A DNA stretch of 64,000 bases, taken from assembly GCF_030816015.1 (NCBI RefSeq), contig NZ_JAUSXN010000001.1, positions 806,001 through 870,000 on the forward strand, read 5' to 3'. Below are positions 26,346 to 36,300 of the stretch, one piece after another. A program made the translations under genes and the position numbers. The DNA is from Pedobacter sp. W3I1. GTDB lineage: Bacteria > Bacteroidota > Bacteroidia > Sphingobacteriales > Sphingobacteriaceae. Every line of letters begins with the position of its first letter. The stretch's first letter is position 1. A model generated the notes under the pieces. That model saw only the letters and a program-made list of their open reading frames with translations. It was not told the DNA's origin and made no database searches.

Positions 26346-27332
26346 TTATTTTTTAACGTACATTACTTCTTTTACTGCTTTAACCACACGCTCAGCATTT
26401 GGTAAGCTTGCTGCGATTAAAGTTGGTGAGTATGGAAGTGGAACGTCGGCACAAGTGATACGTAAAACTGGTGCATCTAAATAATCGAATGCATGTTTTT
26501 GTACCATAAAAGCAATCTCTCCGGAAAGAGATGCCAAAGGCCAAGCCTCTTCTACAACAACCAAACGGTTTGTTTTTTTAACAGAATTGATAATGGTATC
26601 ATAATCGATAGGACGTACTGTACGTAAATCGATCACCTCTACATTGATTCCTTCTTTAGTTAATTCTTCTACAGCTGGGTTTACAACGCGGGTTAACATT
26701 TTACCAAAAGTTACGATGGTTACATCAGTACCTTGTTTGGTTATGTTTGCTTTTCCTAATTCGATATAGTACTCTTCTGCAGGAACATCGCCCTTATCGC
26801 CGTACATTACCTCAGACTCCATGAAAATAACTGGATCCTGATCTATAATTGATTGTTTTAATAAACCTTTTGCATCGTAAGGAGTAGCTGGAACTACCAC
26901 TTTTAATCCTGGTGTATTTGCAAACCAGTTTTCGAAGTTTTGAGAGTGTTGTGCACCTAATTGACCTGCGTTACCTGTTGGACCGCGGAAAACCATAGGG
27001 CATGAGAACTGACCACCACTCATTGATAAAATTTTAGCAGCACCATTTATAATCTGATCGATAGCTACTAATGAGAAGTTAAAGGTCATAAATTCCACAA
27101 TTGGAATAAGGCCTGCTGTTGCTGCACCAGTTGCAATACCTGCGAAACCTAGTTCGGCAATCGGGGTATCGATAATGCGTTTCGCACCAAACTCATCAAG
27201 CATACCCTGACTTACTTTGTACGCACCGTTATATTCTGCTACTTCTTCACCTAATAAAAAAACGCGGTCATCTTTACGCATTTCTTCGCTCATGGCTTCG
27301 CGTAGTGCTTCTCTAAATTGGATTTCTCTCAT
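26346..27332 (-). CDS. pdhB: Pyruvate dehydrogenase E1 component, beta subunit
   Basis: A 328-residue transketolase-like subunit that, with the alpha subunit, decarboxylates pyruvate in the pyruvate dehydrogenase complex. It has REIQFREALREAMSEEMRKD, VFLLGEEVAEYNGAYKVSQG, DTPIAELGFAGIATGAA and the C-terminal VVVEEAWPLASLSGEIAFMV. The frame extends to 27356, but that codon falls in the -7 box of a good promoter, and MREIQFREAL at 27332 is the family start. The alpha subunit gene is not beside it, so the two subunits are encoded apart, as is common in this phylum. Confidence 0.94.
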   Translation of the reverse strand: MREIQFREALREAMSEEMRKDDRVFLLGEEVAEYNGAYKVSQGMLDEFGAKRIIDTPIAELGFAGIATGAATAGLIPIVEFMTFNFSLVAIDQIINGAAKILSMSGGQFSCPMVFRGPTGNAGQLGAQHSQNFENWFANTPGLKVVVPATPYDAKGLLKQSIIDQDPVIFMESEVMYGDKGDVPAEEYYIELGKANITKQGTDVTIVTFGKMLTRVVNPAVEELTKEGINVEVIDLRTVRPIDYDTIINSVKKTNRLVVVEEAWPLASLSGEIAFMVQKHAFDYLDAPVLRITCADVPLPYSPTLIAASLPNAERVVKAVKEVMYVKK

Positions 27333-27353
27333 TGTAAATTTTAATAACGGTGG

Positions 27354-27385
27354 CAAATATAATTATTAATCGCTTTGAAACCAAA
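27354..27385 (-). promoter_or_regulatory. Promoter of pdhB
   Basis: On the minus strand TTTG (27385-27382), a 20-base spacer and TATATTTG (27361-27354) match the Bacteroidota consensus. It lies 22 bases before the chosen ATG. Confidence 0.6.
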
Positions 27386-27690
27386 GGCTAAAACGCCTAT
27401 GTTTTGTAATAATTATAGGTAATCTGACTAATTATGTGGCTTTTTTGTAGCCGTATTTTTTGTTTATCTGTAAAAGGAAGAAATAATATTGGGCAATTGT
27501 GTTTTTGATAAGCTTATTGTATTAAAGCTTAAGCTTTTTCCGAAATTTCTTCTACAAAATGAGTTTTATAACTTGAGTTCGATTAATAATGTGGGTTTGG
27601 TTCATGATATTGGCATTTTGTATTCGGTGGTCGTCACCCTGAATTTATTTCAGGGTCTTAATTGCCTAAAAAGATGCTGAAACAAGTTCA

Positions 27691-29069
27691 CTGTTGTCCG
27701 GTAAAAATAGATTTTAACGATAAAACAAGTTTTATCCGCATTCTAGAGGTGTTTATGTCTTAAAATCTATTTCCAAGGCCCCCAATTTTAGCTGGTTGTT
27801 ATTACCTTTTCCCATACTTAGCTTTTCAGGATTGTTGAGGAATTTGTACAAGCTAATGTAGCTCATCATGTGTAGCCTGATAATTGACCTTAAATTGGAA
27901 AATGCCCATTTTCTTTTGAGCTGTACCTGTACAACTTTTATCAGCAGATCGGATATAAAAGCACACCATATCTGGATTTTGATTGCGTTTTCATTGTCCC
28001 CAAGGAAATATTTAAGGGGAAAGTTCTGCTTTACCCTTTTGAAGAGCACCTCGATGAGCCAGCGCTTTTTGTATATTTCTGCGATTTCTTCGGGCAACAG
28101 GGAGAAATTGTTGGTTAGGAATTCGAATGTCCGTCCCGATTCCGCATCAAAAAAGGTAACCATACGTACGTTCAGCCTGATCTTTTCCCGTTGCGTACGT
28201 GTCCCCTGTATCAATATCTGATCATTCTGCACACCTGCCATCATGCTCTGCAGGGTCAGTTCCCTACTTTCAACGATCTCATATCTTGCATCTTTTTTCT
28301 GTCTGGTGACAAAAAAGCGCCCTGTTTTCCGATTCTCTCATACTCCGAATAATCCACATAACCTTTGTCAAAAACAATAAATGACCCTTCTTCAAGGTCT
28401 ATCTCTTTCAGGAAGGGCATGTCATTCGCACTAGCGGCAGTAAAACTGATTTTTAAGGGCACATGCTCAGCTGCACCGATCAGGGTGTGAACCTTGATCC
28501 CGCCCTTTCTTTTTCCGTTCATCTTCCCAGGGCTGGGCGCATCGAGTATCCGTTGGAAAAGCGTGATGGTGGATGAATCCGCAATGAAGAGCTTATCATA
28601 CTGTTTTAATCGGCTGTCCGGTAAAAGATGCCGGTGCCGTTTGTATAAAAGCTCGTAAATCTGTTGAAAAACATCGAAAGGCCTTTTACTGTTGGCATCG
28701 CACAGGGTACTTCTTGCCGGGGGGCTGCTTATACCCAAATGAAGAAGTTTAGAGTGGCATGCGTGCATCCCGCTGACCACTTCGCGGGTGCTGGTGCAAT
28801 TGTTCAAGCTACAATAGAGCATTGTAACCAAGTGGCAAAAAGTATCAAAATACTTATAATAATGGTCGTAACCGCCACGGCGTGACAATGACCTCACAGA
28901 ATTCCGGTCGATCAAACTTAATAGCTGGTTTAAGATCGGCTGTCCGGTAAAAAATGTATTTTTGCTCATGCTGTTGGTTTAAGCGTCGTAACTCAAATAT
29001 AACAGCATAAAGGGTAGCTTTAATCGCTACCTTTTTTTATTAATAAAAAATAATTTCTCCGGACAACAG
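27691..29069 (-). mobile_element. IS4-family insertion sequence
   Basis: The ends are inverted repeats, CTGTTGTCCGG at the left and CCGGACAACAG at the right. The flanks carry the 13-base direct repeat TGAAACAAGTTCA, the kind of long target duplication seen with IS4-type elements (if the outer CA/TG belongs to the element, the duplication is 9 bases). Size about 1.38 kb with one transposase gene. It is inserted in a REP-like hairpin. The sharp duplication and intact ends suggest a recent insertion. Confidence 0.88.
27753..28969 (-). pseudogene. IS4-family DDE transposase, -1 frameshift at a T6 run
   Basis: The N-terminal frame (28969-28256) has the DUF4372-like domain (TGQPILNQLLSLIDRNSVRS) and the first catalytic Asp segments (KLFIADSSTITLFQRIL, FIVFDKGYVDYSEYERIGKQ). 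The C-terminal frame (28244-27753) has FEFLTNNFSLLPEEIAEIYK and the Y(2)R-x-E(6)K-like KKRWLIEVLFKRVKQNF with the catalytic Glu. The normal joint is GAFFVTRQKKDARYEIVESR; a T6 run (A6 on the plus strand, 28311-28316) where T7 is expected breaks the frame. Restored length is 405 residues. The run T TTT TTG in the zero frame is also a classical -1 slippery heptamer, so programmed shifting is possible though not usual for this family. Confidence 0.88.
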
Positions 29070-29255
29070 TGAAACAAGTTCAGCATGACGTAACGCCTAG
29101 TTGGGTAAGAAAATAATCGAACTCAAGTTTATAGTCACTATTGTCTTAAATTGAAACTACCGCATCCCCAGGGCATATTTTTAAGTTCCTGTTTGGATGA
29201 AATTACACCTTGCTAAGTATAGTATACTCGGAGTAAAGTTCTAAACAGCGCCAGG

Positions 29256-29813
29256 TTAATGATTTGGGTTTAGTAATCCATAAATCTCACTGTCGAGAAA
29301 CTGGCCTCTGAAATAATAATCTTGCTTAAAATGTGCTTCTTTTACAAAACCGTGTTTGATCAGCATTTGTCTTGACGCATCATTCTCTACGTTAATATTA
29401 GCGCTGATGGTGTGTAAATTTACTTCTTCAAAGCCAAATGCAATTGATTTTTTGAGTGCTTCGGAAATAATTCCTTTTCTCCAATAATCAGGATAGAGCA
29501 TATAGCCAATCTCAGCTCTATGATTGGCAAAATCTGTCCGCCAATAACCTACTGATCCTATCATTTGTTTAGGATTTTCTTTCAAGGCAATTACCCAGGC
29601 CAGGTTATCACCATTTTCGTAGCCATTTCTGAAACGTGAGATAAAATCTTTAATCTCGAAAATATCTTTTGGCCTTTCTCTATCAATATATTTCATTACT
29701 GTTTCATTGGTACGCATGGCAAAAAGTGCTTCGGCGTCTGAGAGGTCGTGTTCGCGGAGGATTAACCGTTCGGTTTCGAGTACAGGGAAATTTGTGAAAT
29801 TTAAGGTTAGCAT
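29256..29813 (-). CDS. GNAT-family N-acetyltransferase (RimJ/RimL-like)
   Basis: A 185-residue acetyltransferase. Segments FPVLETERLILREHDLSDAE, AWVIALKENPKQMIGSVGYW and the acetyl-CoA loop AEIGYMLYPDYWRKGIISEA (Q/RxxGxG/A-like), plus NINVENDASRQMLIKHGFVK, place it among RimJ/RimL-type enzymes that acetylate protein N-termini or small amines. The substrate cannot be told. The start at 29813 matches the family. It lies 19 bases downstream of the RAYT gene on the same strand. Confidence 0.92.
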   Translation of the reverse strand: MLTLNFTNFPVLETERLILREHDLSDAEALFAMRTNETVMKYIDRERPKDIFEIKDFISRFRNGYENGDNLAWVIALKENPKQMIGSVGYWRTDFANHRAEIGYMLYPDYWRKGIISEALKKSIAFGFEEVNLHTISANINVENDASRQMLIKHGFVKEAHFKQDYYFRGQFLDSEIYGLLNPNH

Positions 29814-29832
29814 TTTTAAAGATCATCTTTTT

Positions 29833-30255
29833 CTAAGGAAATCCATACTTGTCTGCAAATTCTTTGACCTCAAATTCAAAAGATTTTTTTGCATGATGGA
29901 TTTCTTGATTCTTAATATAATTGGTAACTGCTTGCAAACCGGATTCGCTAATGGATACGGCAAAATAGTCATCTTGCCACATAAAAGGTTTATCGGTTAA
30001 CATGTTTTTATTGATCCAAAATGATGATTCTCCTTTTATGAGCTGTGCTACTTTTGCAATTGTTTGTTCTCTTCCTAAGGATATTAGACAATGCATATGT
30101 TCGGTGTGCCCATTAATTGCCTGTAGAAAAATAGATTTTTCTCTACAATTTTCCATAATGTGCTTCTGAACTTTATAGCGGATGTTTTTTGTTAAATAGG
30201 GATGTCGGTTTTTGGTTGAGAACACTAGGTGAACCCAAATTCTTACATACGACAT
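29833..30255 (-). CDS. REP-associated tyrosine transposase (IS200/IS605-like, RAYT)
   Basis: A 140-residue Y1 transposase. It has VRIWVHLVFSTKNRHPYL at the start, the HUH metal motif in GHTEHMHCLISLG, AQLIKGESSFWINKN, and the nucleophile region LQAVTNYIKNQEIHHAKKSF with a likely catalytic Tyr. The length is close to that of IS200-type TnpA. No IS200 ends or TnpB are seen; instead it is next to nested palindromes (30337-30458) and lives in a region full of REP-like elements, which is how RAYT genes occur. It probably nicks and moves such palindromes as single strands. Confidence 0.88.
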   Translation of the reverse strand: MSYVRIWVHLVFSTKNRHPYLTKNIRYKVQKHIMENCREKSIFLQAINGHTEHMHCLISLGREQTIAKVAQLIKGESSFWINKNMLTDKPFMWQDDYFAVSISESGLQAVTNYIKNQEIHHAKKSFEFEVKEFADKYGFP

Positions 30256-30336
30256 AATTGATGGTTTTATTAGTCTAATATAAGGATTTTTTGAATTAGA
30301 CTAACCAAACCATTGCTAATTGGTCAGGTTTATTTT

Positions 30337-30458
30337 TTGGCTAAAGCCATTAACGATATCTCTAATGCGGTCCGCTGAAGCGGACTGCGAGGAAGTGCAA
30401 GCTGCTTGTTCCATGATGTTAAGGAACTTTGCTATTCATTGCAATTGGCTTTAGCCAA
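30337..30458. repeat. Nested palindromes upstream of the RAYT gene
   Basis: TTGGCTAAAGCCA (30337-30349) is inverted at 30445-30458 (TTGGCTTTAGCCAA); between them is a GCGGTCCGCT-GAAGCGGACTGC hairpin (30367-30388). A separate TTAGTCTAAT/ATTAGACTAA pair lies at about 30275-30303. Such paired palindromes next to a RAYT are the expected substrate of the enzyme. Confidence 0.75.
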
Positions 30459-30470
30459 TCGCAATGAAAT

Positions 30471-33332
30471 TTATTTCCCAAACAAAGTTTTATAAATAGA
30501 ATATTTGTAATTATCTTCAACTGCACTGGCTACAAAATAAGGTGCTTCGAAAAGTTCTGTCAACTTTTTTCTTAGCTCAGCAAGAAACTCCGGTTTAATT
30601 TCTTCCAAATAAGCCCCCGATAGACTTTGCCTCCCTGATTTAAACCAAACGCCATCTACGCTCATTGTTTTCACTACGTATAGATTGGGCTCTACAAAAG
30701 TTCTGCCCGAGAATTGTTCATAAGCATAGGTGTATAATAAGGTTTGGATTAAGGCTTTATTGATATGCTTGCCATCAGAATTAAACAACTCGGGGATATC
30801 TTTAAAAGTTAATTTATCACTCCCGGTTTTGTAGTCGATAATTTTGGTAATGCCATCTTTTACATCCACACGATCGATGAAACCAAAAATTTTGACACTT
30901 GCTTCTTTCCCCTTTAACGGAAAACTGATTTCTGCCTCTACTTTTTGCTCCAGGTTAATGATGGTAAATGGCGTTTGTGCTTCATCCTGATTTAAAATGA
31001 TGTTTACATAAGCATCTACAATGGATAAAATCACCTTTTGCATGCCTTTATATTCCATTACCTTATCTGGATTTTTGAACATTACTGCATTAAAAGCCTT
31101 TTGTATCAGCGATGGAACTTTTTTGCGTTTTTCTTTAATGCGGTCTGCTGTAATTTCGGCAGACATTAAATCTACATAAAAATATTCCATCACTTTGTGT
31201 AAAATCGACCCGATCTCATTGGCTTCAACCACAGCACTTACATCCTTAGGTTCTTTAATACCAGCAATGTAATTAAAGAAGAAATCTATCGGATTGGAGA
31301 TGTATTGTGTAAGTGCCGATGGCGAAAGTACTTTCTTTTTATCTAAGTATTTCTGAAGCGTTTCCTGAATAAAAGCATTATTAGTTTTTTCGATCTTTAC
31401 TTCTTTAAAGGCTTCGGTTTTTACCTCGAGATTAAGTTCATTGTAAGTGAAATCGAAGCCACTTTCATATTCGAGCTGCTTTAAAATTCTGCTGGCTTCG
31501 CCCGAAGTAGATTCGTCGGTTAAGCTGTTATAAACAAAGTTGATATTCTTTGCCCTTTGCATCAGGCGGTAAACCATATAAGATGAAATGGCATCGAGGT
31601 TTTCGAGTACAGGCAAGCCGTAAACACGGCGGATGGAGTCTGGTATAAAACTGTTTCCTATGGATGATTTTGGGATAATGCCTTCATTGAAGCCTAAAAT
31701 GACAACTTTATCGAAGTTTAAGTTTCGGGTTTCAAGCAATCCCATCACCTGGATGCCGTTTAACGGATCGCCGGAAAGCGGGACGGCGATGGCTTGTAGT
31801 GATTTCTGAACCAGGTAAATTACGAAAGGAATTTCTTCTTTGCCGATGTGGTTGCTAAAGGTATCGTGCAGTCTGTTTAATTCCTGAATGGTTTTTACAA
31901 ATAATTCTGCGTCGATTTTTTTTAGTGTTTTAGCATTGGATAAACGTGTTAACACATAATCGAGCACATCCAATAAATTGGTGACCACATGCCGTGGATC
32001 GTCGATTTTTTTATAGAAGGCTTCAAACAACCCACTTTGGCGCAATAAACGCTTATGGTCTATCTCCACTTCGTTTTCTTCCAGTAATGCGGTTAAAATT
32101 TTATCACGCATTTTCTGCGTCAAACCTGTTAAGGGGTGGGTTAAAAACGCCTCGACATTTTTATAAGTTACTTTATCGCGCTGTAAAATCTCTAATTGGC
32201 TGCCCAACCATAAATCAACCAAGCCAAAAATACTTGAGGTTGATAAGGCAAAACCCATGGTTACGTTGAGGTCGATTTCTTTTCCGTTAAGGGAGGTTGG
32301 AATAGTCTGTAAAGTAGGAATCAACAAACTTTCATCTGCTAAAACCACCACAGTTTTCCCAACGGTTGCTGCATCTGTATAATCTTCTTCTAATATATTG
32401 TTTAAGATTTTAGCCTGAGCCGATTGCCCCTGAACTTTGAAGACGTTTACCTGATGTTTTGTTGATTTCATTAAACTTTCCTGCTCAGCAAATACATTTT
32501 TTAAGCCTAGCTGGTTGATGTTTTTCCTTAAGAATAAACCTGCTTCCTGCGATGCATCATCTAAATAATAAGTGTCGGCATCAAAATAAAACAATGCTTT
32601 GTCGGCGTCTTGCAGTTGCGTAAATATTTTAGCTTCGGCGCTGCTTAATGCATTAAAACCAACAAAAATGATCTTTCCCTTATCAAAATTCGAAATAAAT
32701 TCCTGGTGATTGGTAATATCATCGGCAAGGTGGCGGTAAACAGCGCCATTGGTTAAATATCCCTGTTCTTTAAGTGTTGCATGGAATTTATGGTAAAGCT
32801 TGGGCATCCTTCGCCACATCTTGATGAACAGTTCTTGTTGTTTTTTGTGTTTTCCTTCGGAATAGGATGTCCAGAACTGGGAAAGAAATTCATACTGCTC
32901 GGGACTTAAATAATCGAAATCTTTATTGATAACCGATATATCTTCCAGATCGCGGTACAATTTTTCTGCATCAACCAAATCAGCATCAATCTGATTAAAA
33001 TCGCTTAAGATGATCTTAGCCAGTGGAAAAAACTTATGGCTCGAAATACTTTCTAATTTTTCTTCAGCAAGCAGTTGGTTATAAATACGGTGTAAAGTGA
33101 AAAACTGGAGGTAAAAATCGGCTATTTTATAACTGGTAGAACTGGCGAAAAATTCTTGGATGGTAAAAAATGAGGGACTGAAAAAAGGCTTGTCGATAAT
33201 ATCGGCGAAGTGTTTCTGTAAATAGGCTGATGGACGCTTATTATTAAAAACAATGGCACAGTTTTCCAGCTGATTTCCAAATCTGGCTACTAAATCTTCG
33301 GCAACTTCCTGTAAAAATGGTTTCATCTGCAT
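30471..33332 (-). CDS. addB: AddB-like helicase-nuclease subunit (PD-(D/E)XK family)
   Basis: A 953-residue partner of the AddA-like gene upstream. The N-terminus is a degenerate helicase-like region (NCAIVFNNKRPSAYLQKHFA) without a classical Walker A; the middle has VMGLLETRNLNFDKVVILGF and NEGIIPKSS typical of AddB; the C-terminal part has the PD-(D/E)XK nuclease core (LSPSALTQYISNPIDFFFNY, EIGSILHKVMEYFYVDL, GITKIIDYKTGSDKL). It starts one base after the addA stop. The complex resects double-strand breaks for RecA-dependent repair. The chosen ATG at 33332 or Met3 are both possible. Confidence 0.9.
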   Translation of the reverse strand: MQMKPFLQEVAEDLVARFGNQLENCAIVFNNKRPSAYLQKHFADIIDKPFFSPSFFTIQEFFASSTSYKIADFYLQFFTLHRIYNQLLAEEKLESISSHKFFPLAKIILSDFNQIDADLVDAEKLYRDLEDISVINKDFDYLSPEQYEFLSQFWTSYSEGKHKKQQELFIKMWRRMPKLYHKFHATLKEQGYLTNGAVYRHLADDITNHQEFISNFDKGKIIFVGFNALSSAEAKIFTQLQDADKALFYFDADTYYLDDASQEAGLFLRKNINQLGLKNVFAEQESLMKSTKHQVNVFKVQGQSAQAKILNNILEEDYTDAATVGKTVVVLADESLLIPTLQTIPTSLNGKEIDLNVTMGFALSTSSIFGLVDLWLGSQLEILQRDKVTYKNVEAFLTHPLTGLTQKMRDKILTALLEENEVEIDHKRLLRQSGLFEAFYKKIDDPRHVVTNLLDVLDYVLTRLSNAKTLKKIDAELFVKTIQELNRLHDTFSNHIGKEEIPFVIYLVQKSLQAIAVPLSGDPLNGIQVMGLLETRNLNFDKVVILGFNEGIIPKSSIGNSFIPDSIRRVYGLPVLENLDAISSYMVYRLMQRAKNINFVYNSLTDESTSGEASRILKQLEYESGFDFTYNELNLEVKTEAFKEVKIEKTNNAFIQETLQKYLDKKKVLSPSALTQYISNPIDFFFNYIAGIKEPKDVSAVVEANEIGSILHKVMEYFYVDLMSAEITADRIKEKRKKVPSLIQKAFNAVMFKNPDKVMEYKGMQKVILSIVDAYVNIILNQDEAQTPFTIINLEQKVEAEISFPLKGKEASVKIFGFIDRVDVKDGITKIIDYKTGSDKLTFKDIPELFNSDGKHINKALIQTLLYTYAYEQFSGRTFVEPNLYVVKTMSVDGVWFKSGRQSLSGAYLEEIKPEFLAELRKKLTELFEAPYFVASAVEDNYKYSIYKTLFGK

Positions 33333-33333
33333 A

Positions 33334-36300
33334 TTATACTAATTTCAACTTGCCTTTAACTGCGTAAAAAAGATAGGTTTTAATGTTCTGATAACCCATT
33401 TCAGTAAGTAATATTCTGTAATTATTTACCTGCTCGATGTGTTTATCACTTTCTTCCAGCGTAAATTTATAATCAAGAATAATTACTTCATCTGCATTAA
33501 TCAAAACTCGATCCGGACGGTGGAGTTTTCCATGGGCATCAATGATATTTTTCTCTACAATGTTTTCGCTCGCTTTACTCAAAATGGCCTTAAGTTCGGG
33601 ATTGTTTAATACCTCAAGTGCTGAATCGATTAATTTCTGCTTTTCTTCCTCTTTGATAATGCCCTGCAGAACCAGATTGGCGCTATAATCACTCACCTCT
33701 TTTTCGGTACTGGCACTGGCCAAAATATCATGTAATAAGGAACCTTTTCTTCCTGATTTTTCGATGTTGACTAAATGCTTTAGATGTTTGTCTTCAGAAG
33801 GGATATAAAGCTCTGATAATCGGGTAGTGGTTGGGTAACTTTTTAAATTGATAAAGTTCGAATCCTCTGATTTACTTCCAACAGTTACATAATCAACAAT
33901 TTCGTACACTCCATTTTCATCAAACTGCTCATCAAAAGTGAAGTTAATTACATCACCCATATTGGAGAGCTTTAGCTCCTTTTTTGCCATCGTGGCGATG
34001 TACAAAAAATCTTTTGAGCGTGTAGTAGCCACATAAAGCATATTCAGGGCATCCATGTTGTTATAAAGTAATTCCTCATAATATGCTTTTGCAATTGCCG
34101 AATCGGCCAGTGCTTCGTTGTATTTTAATGGAATCCCTTTTAACTCTTTGTAAACCGTTTCTTCTGAGGATACCCAAAAAGTGCCATTGGGTTTGCCCTT
34201 AATTTCCCAGTTGCAGAATGGGACAAAAACAGCTCTAAAGGCCAATCCTTTAGATTTGTGGATGGTAATAATCTGTATTGCATCGGCACCTTCGGGCGAG
34301 GGTAATGATTTTTTGATACCATCTTCTTCCCACCAGGTTAAAAATGAAATAATTCCTTTTTCGCCAAGCTTACCAGCAGAAGCAGTTAAATCTCTAAAAG
34401 CCAATAGATATGGCAAATTAGCGGTCAGGTTTTTTAAACTATAACTTTCAATTAAAATTTCAACAAGTTCAGGCAATGGAAGTTGTAACCAGCTTTGCCA
34501 GTTCTCGCACAAAGCTACAGGTAAAACTTCTGTGAGTGTATTTAAAGGCTTATTGTTAAGGTTCAGGTAATGATTGGCATTGATCTCTTTATCGTGCAGG
34601 GAATGATACAGCGCAATACAATTGGCTTTATATAATGCCGTTTGCGATTCTAAACCGATGAGCAACTTCAAGGTATTAATGATGAGCTGTATGGCCGAGT
34701 TGTTCGAAATTAATAAAGCATCGCCCGATAAAACCGGTAAGTTATGCCCCATTAATTTTTTAACGGTCAGTAAGGCTTCGCTGTTTGAACGAACCAAAAT
34801 GGCAATATCTTTTAGTGCATATTGCTGTTCGTTTTTGAGGTTGTTTATTTCTTCAAGGATATCGTCTAAAGCAATATCCCTGAAAACAGTTTCCGTAAAC
34901 CGCGCTTCATTCGGTGCATGATCTTTACCGAACTTTTTAATCTTTATGGTTCCACCTTTTAAGGTATTGGTGGCAAAGTTCTGGGTCGAACCTCTATAAA
35001 TATCAGTAATAATGTGTTGGTAATGCTGCTGTTGCCACCACGAAGAAATACTTTCTGGTTTGGTAGCCAGGTTTTCGTTCAGCTCATTCTGCAGCGTCAG
35101 TGGGATAGCCTTGTAAAGGAAATTGTTGAAAGTGATGATGTTCTCCGCACTTCTGTAATTTTCTTCCAAACTTTCTTCCAATACATTTTCTGCGCCAACA
35201 TCCAGCTTGGCATGTTTATGCAGGATGTTCCAATCGCCATTGCGCCAGCGGTAAATAGATTGTTTGGTATCGCCAACAATCAGGTGATCAATTAAATCCT
35301 GACTAGGCGTAGCCATTGCGTTTGTTAAGAGCGATTTAAAACTTCCCCATTGGCTGGTGGAGGTATCCTGAAATTCGTCGAACAAAAAGTTGCGGTAACG
35401 ATTGCCTACTTTTTCCCAGATAAAAGAAGGGTTATCGCCTGCATCTTCGGTAATACCTGAGATCAGTTTTTGGGCATCGCTGATGAGCAGGTTGTCATTT
35501 TCAGCCCGGTATTGTTTCAGTAACACGGCAATTTCCTGCATCAACCTTAAATAATAAAGGTTCTTATTAAAAGCGATGGCGAGACTGTAATTTGGTAAAT
35601 GTGCTAAATAATGCGTTTTTAATTTCTGTAGGATAGGATTTACCGTATCGTAAGCCTCAGGGAAATTTACATTTTTTTGAAACCACTCATCGGGTTCGTC
35701 AATTAAATTGAAAAGCGGTTCTATCTTAGAAAAATCGCCTCTGGCAACCAGGATGATTTTAGCAAGCGGACTGCGCGATTTCCCTTTGAGGTGCTCGGTT
35801 TCTACGCCGATTACGTTCATGGCTTCGTTCGCTTCGGTAGCTAATGCAATCAGCTCCTCTTCAAAGTTTTTAATTTCTGCTTTGGTAATACTGATATATT
35901 TGTTAAATAATTCATCGATGTTTTCTAACCCAAGTGCGCTTACCGCATCTTCAAAAATCTGGAAACGCTCAGAAAATATCTCTCCAATTAAATTATAAAG
36001 CTCGAATTTATAATTCCAGCTTTTGTTATCGCTGATGCGTTCTATGGCAAGATCGATGATCCATTGTAGAAGCTGTTTGTTGTGGTCTAAGGCTTCGTCG
36101 AGTTTGTTTACAAGGTCATCTTTAACCTTATCATAATTCATTTCTAAATTATAATCGGCATTTAGTCCCAACTCGAAAGCAAAACCGCGGATTACTTTTT
36201 GCACAAAACCATCAATGGTGCTTACCGAAAAGCGGCTATAATCATGCAAAATTTTACGATAGATCTTATCTGCTTTAAACTGTAACTCCTCAGCGCTTAG

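Larger units (their letters stand above)
27567..29133. repeat. Possible MITE-like unit with terminal inverted repeats, interrupted by an IS
   Basis: TATAACTTGAGTTCGATTA at 27567-27585 is repeated inverted at 29114-29133 with one extra T. Between them, once the insertion sequence is taken out, lie only about 180 bases, including a CCCTGAA...TTCAGGG hairpin at 27637-27656 and the palindrome TGCTGAA-N-TTCAGCA that the IS has split. This looks like a small non-coding repeat element that served as the IS target. Confidence 0.5.
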
